Assembly (NCBI GenBank): GCA_937967705.1
Contig: CALCJG010000415.1
Location: forward strand, 1 to 10,033
From: an uncultured Spirochaetia bacterium
Lineage (GTDB): Bacteria; Spirochaetota; UBA4802; JAGODF01
DNA: 10,033 nucleotides
Direction of reading: 5' to 3'
Part shown: in pieces, positions 1 to 5,373 of the stretch
How the letters are laid out: the number at the start of each line of letters is the position of its first letter
Numbering within the stretch: the stretch's first letter is position 1
Translations under genes and position numbers: made by a program
Notes under the pieces: generated by a model
Database searches by the model: none
Told to the model about the DNA's origin: nothing
Seen by the model: only the letters and a program-made list of their open reading frames with translations

Positions 1-324
1 ATGGACATCATAGAGGCGATGCAGCAGGATTCCAACAAGATCATCCATGAACTCCGGGTAGACGGCGGGGCCACGGGCAACAATTACCTTATGCAGTTCC
101 AGTCGGATATTCTGGGGATTCCCGTGCAACTCCCGGAAATCACCGAATCGACCGCCCTCGGAGCCGCCTATCTGGCCGGTCTGACACGGAAGCTTTACAA
201 CACGATCGATGAAGTCGCCCAAAACAATCGAATAAACAGAACCTTCGAGCCCCGGATGACCGAGGAGGTCAGAAGGCATCAGAAGATGATCTGGCGGGAT
301 GCCATCCGCCGCATCCTTCTTTAA
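1..324 (+). CDS. glpK: Glycerol kinase, C-terminal fragment (5' end outside window)
   Basis: This is the last 107 residues of a FGGY-family kinase that phosphorylates glycerol to glycerol-3-phosphate in the cytoplasm, the entry step of glycerol catabolism and lipid backbone supply. The fragment carries the hallmark C-terminal block of glycerol kinase: LRVDGGATGNNYLMQFQSD (residues 18-36), followed by ILGIPVQLPE and TALGAAYLAGL, which form the adenine-binding part of the ATP site. The tail with FEPRMTEEVRR and W-RDAIRR also matches the family. Full-length enzymes are about 500 residues, so about four fifths lies upstream. The ATG at position 1 aligns with an internal position of known glycerol kinases (the D-V/I-L/I-EAM segment) and is not the start. 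No clear GC-rich terminator follows the stop. Family assignment is very secure; the substrate is inferred from close similarity in this block. Confidence 0.95.
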   Translation: MDIIEAMQQDSNKIIHELRVDGGATGNNYLMQFQSDILGIPVQLPEITESTALGAAYLAGLTRKLYNTIDEVAQNNRINRTFEPRMTEEVRRHQKMIWRDAIRRILL

Positions 325-438
325 TAAGCGGCAAAACGATTCCATCCGGAAAAAAGATTTGAAAAAACAGCCGGAGGGGTTATTTTTAGGTCATGGGTTT
401 CAAGCGGGATTTGACGAGGAATCAGAGGCATCAAAATG

Positions 439-448
439 TTGGTATGAT
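439..448 (+). promoter_or_regulatory. Possible extended -10 promoter for the MshEN mini-protein
   Basis: The bases TTGGTATGAT contain TG-N-TATGAT, five of six matches to the -10 consensus with the extended-10 TG. It lies 33 bases before the start codon at 481. No good -35 box sits 16-18 bases upstream; a TTGACG at 411-416 is 26 bases away, too far to pair. Extended -10 promoters can work without a -35 box, so this is plausible but unproven. Confidence 0.35.
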
Positions 449-480
449 GAACTAAATGATTATTTACCGGAGGAAATAAA

Positions 481-678
481 ATGCCAAAACCGTTATTGGG
501 TGAATTGCTGCTGGAGAATAACGAGATTACCCAGGAACAGCTGGATAAAGCCATCGAGGTTCAGAAAAAGGAAGGCGGCCTCATAGGAATTATACTTGTC
601 AATCTTGGATTTCTGAACGAACAGACGCTGGTTAAATATCTCGCGCTCCAGGCAGAGAGGGTCGTCAAATCGGAATAA
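481..678 (+). CDS. Stand-alone MshEN / GspE N-terminal-like domain protein, 65 aa
   Basis: The small protein reads PLLGELLLENNEITQEQLDKAIEVQKKEGGLIGIILVNLGFLNEQTLVKYLALQ, the pattern of the N-terminal domain of type II secretion/type IV pilus ATPases (GspE/PilB, T2SSE_N or MshEN). It has LGE-L-L at the start, ITQEQLDKAI-QK in the middle, and the G-x(4)-LV-LGF-xE-x(2)-LVKYLALQ half repeat. In MshE and relatives this domain binds c-di-GMP. Here it forms the whole protein, with no ATPase part. The start is well supported: GGAGGAAATAAA directly precedes ATG. It lies 156 bases after glpK, on the same strand, and ends before a strong terminator. Domain resemblance is clear. Whether it binds c-di-GMP or docks on another machine is inference. 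A PilZ protein is encoded in the same window, so c-di-GMP signalling is present in the organism. Confidence 0.75.
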   Translation: MPKPLLGELLLENNEITQEQLDKAIEVQKKEGGLIGIILVNLGFLNEQTLVKYLALQAERVVKSE

Positions 679-755
679 AGGCCACCAGGGGTTCTACGCG
701 TTTTGGATTGCCCCTTCTTTCCTGATGGGTTCTTACAGAGGACTCATGAACGGCA

Positions 756-780
756 GAAACCCCGCTCTCAGCGGGGTTTC
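756..780. terminator. Bidirectional hairpin terminator between convergent genes
   Basis: GAAACCCCGCT (756-766), a CTC loop and AGCGGGGTTTC (770-780) form a perfect 11-bp GC-rich stem with a 3-base loop. It is followed on the plus strand by CTTTCTG, which is T-rich but has no clean T run. It lies between the convergent MshEN-protein gene (ends 678) and ilvE (minus strand, ends 818), so it can stop both transcripts. An outer GCAG/CTGC pairing extends it a little. Confidence 0.8.
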
Positions 781-817
781 CTTTCTGCACATCCTTATTA
801 AAACCGCAAACAGGCTT

Positions 818-1858
818 TCAAACCTCTATGACATCGAGCCATCCGAACTTGTCCTCAGCGTCACCGGTCTGTATGCTCGTTAGCCTCTCATAAAGCTGGG
901 TAATGACCGGACCTGCCTTGTCCTCGCTCCCGAATCGATAATCCCTGTCACGGTAATGCACGAGGCAGACAGGAGTGATAACAGCGGCAGTTCCCACCGC
1001 TCCCACTTCTTCAAATACGTCCAGCTCTCCGATGTCAATGGGTCTCCTCTCCGTCTTTAATCCCATATCCTCGGCAATGGTCGCGAGACTGTCATTGGTA
1101 ATACTGGGCAGAATACTTTCCGACTTCGGGGTGACATACTTCCCCTTTGATATCCCCATAAAATTGGAGGTACCAAACTCATCGACGAACCTCTTCTCCC
1201 TGGAATCGAGGTACAGAACGATCGGATACCCCTTGTCCTTGCCGTACTCTCCGCCCCGGAGACCCGCAGCGTAATTGCCGCCGACCTTGCAATCCCCCAC
1301 TCCCTGGGGAGCCGCCCTGTCGAAATCTTCCACGACGAGAGCCTTGACCGGCTTAAAACCACCCTTATAATAGGGACCAACCGGTGTAGCAAACATGATG
1401 AACATGTATTCCTCCGCAGGCCCCAGACCTACCCGGGCGCCGGTGCCGATCACCAGAGGACGCACATAGAGGCTGGCTCCGGTTCCGTAGGGAGGTATGT
1501 ACCTGGCGTTGGCGGCCACGAGCCGGTGGAGTGCATCCCGGAAAATTTCATCAGATACGTTGGGAATATATATGCGCTCACAGCTTTTCCTCAAACGCCT
1601 GGCGTTTTCCAGGGGACGGAAGGCCATCACACGGCCATCCCTGGCCTCGAATACTTTCAGCCCCTCAAAAGCCTGCTGCCCATAGTGAAGGCTGGGGGCG
1701 GCAATATGGATTGGAAAAGTCTCATCCGGGCTGATTTCGGCCGCGGACCATTTTCCATTCCGGTAGTAACAGCGGACATTGAAATCCGTTTTCACATAAC
1801 CAAAGGGCAGGTTTTTCCAGTCGAGATCAGCCTTAATTTTATGGCTCTGTGCAATCAT
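818..1858 (-). CDS. ilvE: Branched-chain amino acid aminotransferase (PLP fold type IV), 346 aa
   Basis: The enzyme transfers the amino group between glutamate and the branched-chain 2-oxo acids, the last step of leucine, isoleucine and valine synthesis, in the cytoplasm. Residues 54-70 (APSLHYGQQAFEGLKVF) are the conserved substrate-pocket block. K191 in GDCKVGGNYA is the PLP-binding lysine. VDEFGTSNFMG (225-235) carries the conserved Glu, and GTAAVITP (289-296) binds the cofactor phosphate. The length and the N-terminal extension match the long BCAT type (about 350-360 aa, the type shared with eukaryotic BCATs) rather than the ~310-aa E. coli IlvE type. The start is supported by AGGAGGT six bases before the ATG. 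The gene is monocistronic: it has its own promoter upstream and the shared terminator at 756-780 downstream. Confidence 0.95.
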   Translation of the reverse strand: MIAQSHKIKADLDWKNLPFGYVKTDFNVRCYYRNGKWSAAEISPDETFPIHIAAPSLHYGQQAFEGLKVFEARDGRVMAFRPLENARRLRKSCERIYIPNVSDEIFRDALHRLVAANARYIPPYGTGASLYVRPLVIGTGARVGLGPAEEYMFIMFATPVGPYYKGGFKPVKALVVEDFDRAAPQGVGDCKVGGNYAAGLRGGEYGKDKGYPIVLYLDSREKRFVDEFGTSNFMGISKGKYVTPKSESILPSITNDSLATIAEDMGLKTERRPIDIGELDVFEEVGAVGTAAVITPVCLVHYRDRDYRFGSEDKAGPVITQLYERLTSIQTGDAEDKFGWLDVIEV

Positions 1859-1900
1859 AGTTCCACCTCCTCTGTGGCATAGTGATAATTCGGAAAGTAC

Positions 1901-1931
1901 AGTATGGTTTTCTCTTGAGAAAAAATGTCAA
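1901..1931 (-). promoter_or_regulatory. Probable ilvE promoter with inverted repeat in the spacer
   Basis: On the minus strand a perfect TTGACA (-35; 1926-1931) is followed after 19 bases by CATACT (-10; 1901-1906, four of six matches). The spacing is longer than ideal, so the -10 choice is uncertain. Within the spacer lies a perfect inverted repeat, TTTTCTC-TT-GAGAAAA (1908-1923 on the plus strand). It is in the right position for a repressor or activator site. The 5' leader would be only about 40 bases, too short for a T-box or attenuator. Confidence 0.5.
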
Positions 1932-1962
1932 GCTAAATGTTAAAGATTTTTTTCATTCCGCA

Positions 1963-2283
1963 TCATTTGTTGATACGCCGGAGTTCGTTGTTCAGAATGA
2001 AGCTGATATTCTCGAAATCCTCACCGGTATCGAGAAAGAACTGCAGCCCGTACTGCCCCTCATGCTGCCAGACGACCCGGGATTTCAGCACGATATCCCG
2101 GCTGCTGGCGATGTGAAGGAAGATCACCGCCTCATTTTTCAGGGGTTCCTGGGAAACAATGCAGGCCCCCGTTGCGGAGATGTTCAGAAGGGTACATGCC
2201 CTCATTTTTTCCCTGTTGGTGGGATAGTAATAATAATCCCTGCCGATGTCAAAACGTTCGCTTTTTCTTCTCTCACCGGCCAT
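1963..2283 (-). CDS. PilZ domain protein, single domain, 106 aa
   Basis: This is a short cytoplasmic protein made of one PilZ domain, the c-di-GMP receptor fold. The N-terminal RxxxR motif (R6-R10 in ERRKSERFDIG) and the second motif N34-I-S36-A-T-G39 (D/NxSxxG) are both present, so ligand binding is likely intact. The beta strands that follow, including VVWQHEGQYGLQFF (70-83), match the usual W-x(5)-YGLGFxF pattern. There is no fused output domain, so any effect must come from binding a partner. GAAGGA about five bases before the ATG supports the start. It follows the ABC ATPase gene by 21 bases on the same strand and is probably the last gene of that operon. What it controls cannot be read from the sequence. 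Confidence 0.85.
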   Translation of the reverse strand: MAGERRKSERFDIGRDYYYYPTNREKMRACTLLNISATGACIVSQEPLKNEAVIFLHIASSRDIVLKSRVVWQHEGQYGLQFFLDTGEDFENISFILNNELRRINK

Positions 2284-2304
2284 CTATTCCTTCACTCCCG
2301 ATCA

Positions 2305-3042
2305 TTAGAAGATGTCGATGGGGCCTTCGATATCCCCGCTCCGGAACTGCGATGCATAGGCATTGAAACCGTGGAAGAACTCCCCACCCGGACCGTCGAA
2401 TACGATTTTCCCCTGATAGAGCAGCAGTATTCGGTCGGCTATCTTCTCCGCCACCTTGAGATCGTGCGTAGCCACCAGAGAGGTGGTGCGGTATTCCCGG
2501 CGTATGCTCAGCAGAAGATCCGCGATGGAATCGGAGAGAACGGGATCAAGCCCCGCTGTGGGGTCATCATAGAGGATGACCGATGGTTTGAGGCACACAA
2601 CCCTGGCCAATCCCACCCTCTTCTGCATCCCGCCGCTCAGTTCTGAGGGCAGCTTGGCCTCGTTGCCTCCGAGGCCCACACGGTTGAGGGAGTCCCTTAC
2701 GACCCGGTCAATTTCCGTCTCATCAACTCCCCTGCGTCGAAGTCCGAAGGCCGTATTGTCAAATACGTTCAGGGAATCGAACAATCCCCCCTTCTGAAAA
2801 ACATAGCCGATAGGAGTCCCCTGCCCCTCAGCTCTGGACTGATCGCGGGGATCCTTCCCCATGATCTCCACATCCCCCTCGAATCCCGGAATCAAGCCGG
2901 TCATCGCCTTGAGAAGAACGGATTTGCCCGAGCCGTTCTTTCCCAGAAGGACCACCAGTTCTCCCTCCTCGATGGTCAGAGTCACATGATCGATGACAGT
3001 CTTCCCTTCAAAGGCTATCTTTAAATCACGTACTCTGATCAT
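2305..3042 (-). CDS. ABC transporter ATPase, MlaF/Mce (lipid transport) type, 245 aa
   Basis: This is an ATP-binding subunit on the cytoplasmic face of an ABC transporter. Walker A GKNGSGKS is at 34-41, the Q-loop at Q83 (VFQKGGLF), the signature LSGGMQKRVGLAR at 135-147, Walker B VILYD at 155-159, the D-loop GLD at 164-166 and the H-loop H193. The combination of QKGGLFDSLNVFDN, LSGGM-KRVGLAR and YDDPTAGLDPV is typical of the MlaF/Ttg2A/Mce group, which moves phospholipids or other lipids between inner and outer membrane. Position 160, normally the catalytic Glu, is Asp. Length is normal for the family. The start overlaps the rsgA stop as ATGA, implying translational coupling. No MlaE-like permease or MCE-domain protein is encoded nearby, so its partners must lie elsewhere. 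The family assignment is strong; the exact substrate is unknown. Confidence 0.88.
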   Translation of the reverse strand: MIRVRDLKIAFEGKTVIDHVTLTIEEGELVVLLGKNGSGKSVLLKAMTGLIPGFEGDVEIMGKDPRDQSRAEGQGTPIGYVFQKGGLFDSLNVFDNTAFGLRRRGVDETEIDRVVRDSLNRVGLGGNEAKLPSELSGGMQKRVGLARVVCLKPSVILYDDPTAGLDPVLSDSIADLLLSIRREYRTTSLVATHDLKVAEKIADRILLLYQGKIVFDGPGGEFFHGFNAYASQFRSGDIEGPIDIF

Positions 3043-3962
3043 TGGTACTTCCTGTTATAATAATCCCTGAGCGAATAGAGAATGTTCAGGTAGGATATGT
3101 ATCTGTCCTCGCAAATTTTGCCCTGATCCACCTGCCGTTTGACCTCACAGTTGGGCTCATGGTCATGACTGCAAGGGCTGAATTCACAGAGATCCGCATA
3201 CCTGCTGAATTCGTGGAAATACCTCCCGAGATCATCGGGCTCCAGATCCATCAGCCCGAACTCCCGGAGACCCGGAGTATCTATGATGGAAGCATTTCCA
3301 TGGCTGATCATCTCGACATTGGTTGTTGTATGGCGCCCCTTGCCGGTACTCTCGGAAACCTCCGATATGCGCAGATTAAGCTCCGGAAAGAGGGCGTTAA
3401 GAAGACTGGATTTTCCCACACCGGAATATCCCACAAAGATAGAAACGGATTTTAAAAGCTTTCTGCGCAACGCTTCCACCCCTTCCCCCGTCAGGGCGCT
3501 GACCAATACAATACTTACAGGAACGTTTTTATAATACCTCTTGATATAGGATATCTGTTCCTTCATTGCCAGATCGAGCTTGTTTACGCAGAGGATAACA
3601 GGTATGCCCGCCTTGACCCCACGGACGAGAAGGCGGTCCACAAAACGCATATTGAAGGGTGGCTTGTCGAAGGACTGGACGACTACAATGAGGTCCAGGT
3701 TGCAGGCAATAATGTCCTCTTTCCTGGTTCGCCCCTTTTCCTTTCGTGAAAAAATGTTTTTCCTTTCGAGGATGTTCCGGATCGTTCCCGTACCGTCTTC
3801 ACTGACGTCAAAGTCGATGAAGTCCCCCACTGCCGCGGGATTGGAATATCTTTTCAAATCCTCATTCTGCCGAATCCTGCCGCGAAGATAACAGTTCAGG
3901 GTCTTTCCTTCACAGTATACGGCATAATAGAGCCCGTAAACTTTTGTGATTATTCCCCTCAT
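3039..3962 (-). CDS. rsgA: Ribosome small subunit-dependent GTPase RsgA (YjeQ/EngC)
   Basis: This circularly permuted GTPase acts in late maturation of the 30S ribosomal subunit, releasing assembly factors on GTP hydrolysis. Numbering from the ATG at 3962 (307 aa): an N-terminal OB fold; G4 NKLD at 127-130; G5-like SAL; then G1 GYSGVGKS at 178-185; the G2 region GKGRHTTT; and G3 DTPG at 228-231. The G4-G1-G3 order shows the permutation. A C-terminal zinc knuckle C-x4-C-x-H-x5-C follows (C259, C264, H266, C272). The frame is open seven codons further to a GTG at 3983. I prefer the ATG because AGGGA sits just upstream of it, and the protein then starts MRGIITKVYG like other family members. It is the first gene of a group with the ABC ATPase (4-nt overlap) and the PilZ gene. 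Confidence 0.95.
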   Translation of the reverse strand: MRGIITKVYGLYYAVYCEGKTLNCYLRGRIRQNEDLKRYSNPAAVGDFIDFDVSEDGTGTIRNILERKNIFSRKEKGRTRKEDIIACNLDLIVVVQSFDKPPFNMRFVDRLLVRGVKAGIPVILCVNKLDLAMKEQISYIKRYYKNVPVSIVLVSALTGEGVEALRRKLLKSVSIFVGYSGVGKSSLLNALFPELNLRISEVSESTGKGRHTTTNVEMISHGNASIIDTPGLREFGLMDLEPDDLGRYFHEFSRYADLCEFSPCSHDHEPNCEVKRQVDQGKICEDRYISYLNILYSLRDYYNRKYQ

Positions 3963-3993
3963 AAGTCCCTGTTTCCCCTGCACGACGATACTG

Positions 3994-4014
3994 TCAGGGA
4001 ATTGCTATCCCTGA
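3994..4014 (-). promoter_or_regulatory. Inverted repeat just upstream of rsgA
   Basis: TCAGGGA, seven bases, then TCCCTGA form a perfect 7-bp inverted repeat that ends about 30 bases before the chosen rsgA start. It lies between the lipoprotein terminator and rsgA, where the rsgA promoter or leader must be. It could be an operator or a leader hairpin. No clear -35/-10 pair is visible in this short gap. Confidence 0.4.
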
Positions 4015-4025
4015 GATAATAAAAC

Positions 4026-4053
4026 AAAAAAGCTGGGCAACCCCAGCTTTTTT
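4026..4053 (-). terminator. Rho-independent terminator of the lipoprotein gene
   Basis: On the minus strand A-rich bases, AGCTGGG, a four-base loop (GTTG), CCCAGCT and a run of T form a classic intrinsic terminator: a 12-bp stem including the A/T flanks. It lies about 40 bases after the stop codon of the lipoprotein gene. The flanking A and T runs make it symmetrical, so it could also work on the plus strand. It isolates the highly expressed lipoprotein from rsgA. Confidence 0.9.
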
Positions 4054-4091
4054 TGTTATACCGCCTGTAACCGTTAATCAGGTTAATAAGC

Positions 4092-4595
4092 TTACTTCGC
4101 AGCAGGAGCTTCAGCAGCAGCGCCTTCGAAAGTAACGATAGCGGAGGTAACGCCTTCAGCGGCCTTAACCGTGATCTTGGAAACATCGTATTTGGCTTTC
4201 TTCAGAGCGGCCTTAACAGCTTTTGCTCTCTCTTCGCCGAGGCTTTTGGCTTTTTTGCCTTTGCCGAGAGTGGCTTTTTCGCCTTCAGCAACGCCACCAA
4301 CGAGAACTACATTAACGCCTTCGGGAGCCTTAGCAAGAACGTCTTTCAGCTTGGCGCCGTTTTCTTTCTGCCATGCTTTCCACTCTTTCTTGTTAACAGC
4401 GGCTTTGTTCTTCTTGAAACCCTTTACTGCGAAAGGATTGAGAGACTCGTTGAAAGCCTTAACAGCGATGGATTTGGCATCCAGACCTTTAGTGAGATCT
4501 CCGCCGGGCAGACCGCCGGTTTTAACTCCCTTCTTCTGGCATCCGAAAGCAAACGCAACAGTGAGAGCTAGTGAGAGGACAACAAGTTTTTTCAT
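4092..4595 (-). CDS. Lysine-rich lipoprotein with degenerate OmpA-C-like domain, 167 aa
   Basis: The N-terminus (MKKLVVLSLALTVAFAFGC) is a lipoprotein signal peptide with the lipid-modified cysteine at C19. The lipobox A-F-G-C is relaxed, with Ala at -3. The mature chain is very basic: by my count about 30 Lys and one Arg against 15 Asp/Glu. The C-terminal half, VNVVLVGGVAEGEK...LGEERAKAVKAALKKAKYDVSKITV, follows the beta-alpha pattern of OmpA-C peptidoglycan-binding domains (V-V-x-GHTD...LSxxRAxAVxxyLx-xG-x-xxxI). The Asp of the GHTD motif is absent, while the Arg of LGEERAKAV is kept. Codons are strongly biased to GCT, GTT, GAA and AAG, as in highly expressed genes. AAAGGAG six bases before ATG is a very strong ribosome binding site. 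The gene has its own promoter and terminator. A role as an abundant envelope lipoprotein is likely; the exact function is unknown. Confidence 0.8.
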   Translation of the reverse strand: MKKLVVLSLALTVAFAFGCQKKGVKTGGLPGGDLTKGLDAKSIAVKAFNESLNPFAVKGFKKNKAAVNKKEWKAWQKENGAKLKDVLAKAPEGVNVVLVGGVAEGEKATLGKGKKAKSLGEERAKAVKAALKKAKYDVSKITVKAAEGVTSAIVTFEGAAAEAPAAK

Positions 4596-4596
4596 C

Positions 4597-4714
4597 TTTT
4601 ACTCCTTTAACACTTTTTAAATTTGATTTTTTTAATTAAAAAAACTCTCTATTACTCGCCATGCTATCAAGAAAATAAAATATGTCAATCATAAATTTTT
4701 TTTTACTCCTTTAA
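4597..4714 (-). repeat. Duplicated 14-base ribosome-binding-site block
   Basis: On the minus strand the same 14 bases, TTAAAGGAGTAAAA, occur at 4701-4714 and again at 4597-4610. The downstream copy is the actual ribosome binding site of the lipoprotein gene. The upstream copy lies before the promoter -35 box and precedes only an 18-codon frame. It may be the remnant of a former tandem gene copy. Confidence 0.6.
4661..4688 (-). promoter_or_regulatory. Strong sigma-70-type promoter of the lipoprotein gene
   Basis: On the minus strand a perfect TTGACA (-35; 4683-4688), a 16-base AT-rich spacer, and TAGCAT (-10; 4661-4666, four of six matches). Transcription would start near 4654, leaving a leader of about 60 bases that is AT-rich and ends in a strong ribosome binding site. 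An A/T-rich stretch just upstream could act as an UP element. Confidence 0.65.
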
Positions 4715-4838
4715 AAGTTTACTAAAGAATTTTACAATCTCACCGATAATAATACCACAAGGAGCAGTATGGTAATTCCCTCCCGATTTATTACTGTATT
4801 GTTTTCTTGGCACTGCGTTTAACTCAACCAATCTATGG

Positions 4839-4870
4839 AAGGCAGGATAGCCGCCCAGCTATTCTGCCTT
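4839..4870. other. Long stable hairpin in intergenic DNA
   Basis: AAGGCAGGATAGC (4839-4851), a six-base loop CGCCCA, and GCTATTCTGCCTT (4858-4870) form a 13-bp stem. On the plus strand the single non-Watson-Crick position (4846/4863) is a G-U pair. On the minus strand it would be an A-C mismatch. It lies 96 bases after the end of the small exported protein gene (minus strand) and could terminate it. There is no T run on either side, so a structural RNA, repeat or processing site is also possible. Confidence 0.55.
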
Positions 4871-4965
4871 TCGTACTCTTTCCGAAATATTTGCGGGAAA
4901 TATCATCATGCCGGCCGAATCCTATACCTCTATCCCGCTGGGAATTCCATCATCTTCCCGACAAT

Positions 4966-5373
4966 TCATTCCGGTGGAATTTTTTCGAGGATGAAGGGAG
5001 TAAAATTTCTCAGTTCCCCGTTGATATAGCCCAGGTCTCCCCTATCCCTCACCGTGAAGGTGACCAGGTAGTAAAGCCCCCTGTGCAGATTCAGCATGTC
5101 CTTCTGGAACTTTTCCTCTTTTATCAGCATCGAGATATCAAAGACGATATCGGTATTCTTTTCATCATAGAATGAAATCTTGTTAAACAGCAGATCCACA
5201 CTCTTGAAACGAAGCTTCATCACGACCTGCTGCCCCTTGTAGCTTTCCATCTTCTCCCCTATTACGCTGAGACGCGTTATGGGAGATCCTTCTTCTTCGC
5301 CAGAGGAAGTTTTTCCCATAAGACCAGGTCCGAGAGTGCAGAGAATCAGCAGGGATACCGCAAAACGCTTCAT
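4966..5373 (-). CDS. Small exported protein of unknown function, 135 aa
   Basis: I do not recognise the family. The N-terminus, MKRFAVSLLILCTLGPGLMG, is a typical signal peptide: positive start, hydrophobic core and a likely signal peptidase I site around G20. The Cys at position 12 lacks a small residue at -1 and is an unlikely lipobox. The mature part of about 115 residues alternates short hydrophobic and charged stretches (GQQVVMKLRFKSVDLLF, YYLVTFTVRDRGDLGYINGELRNFTP). This suggests a small all-beta fold, possibly OB-like, facing the periplasm. The start codon overlaps the end of the upstream FAD-dependent oxidoreductase gene by four bases (ATGA), so the two are almost surely translated together. 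The gene has no other close neighbour downstream. The coupling suggests a link to the flavoprotein, but nothing in the sequence shows what. Confidence 0.75.
   Translation of the reverse strand: MKRFAVSLLILCTLGPGLMGKTSSGEEEGSPITRLSVIGEKMESYKGQQVVMKLRFKSVDLLFNKISFYDEKNTDIVFDISMLIKEEKFQKDMLNLHRGLYYLVTFTVRDRGDLGYINGELRNFTPFILEKIPPE

Larger units (their letters stand above)
4596..4965. other. 370-base gap without a convincing gene
   Basis: This stretch holds the lipoprotein promoter (4661-4688), two copies of a ribosome-binding-site block (4597-4610 and 4701-4714), a long hairpin (4839-4870) and a smaller one, ATATTT-GCGGG-AAATAT (4887-4903). The part from 4596 to about 4760 is very AT-rich. Two tiny frames with possible ribosome binding sites exist (plus strand 4769-4822; minus strand starting near 4693), but neither is convincing as a gene. 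Confidence 0.6.

Noticed and set aside
687..715. AGGGG ... CCCCT pairing before the main terminator
   Set aside because: The stem is only five base pairs with a loop of over 20 bases. The perfect hairpin at 756-780 explains termination better.
1882..2646. 254-codon plus-strand open frame across the ilvE promoter, the PilZ gene and the end of the ATPase gene
   Set aside because: It is antisense to genes with intact, conserved motifs and has no recognisable domain. It is a shadow frame.
4620..4693. 18-codon minus-strand frame (starts MIDIFYFLDS) upstream of the lipoprotein
   Set aside because: The ribosome-binding-site-like block is 13 bases from the ATG, which is too far, and the frame coincides with the lipoprotein promoter boxes. 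A promoter is the better reading.
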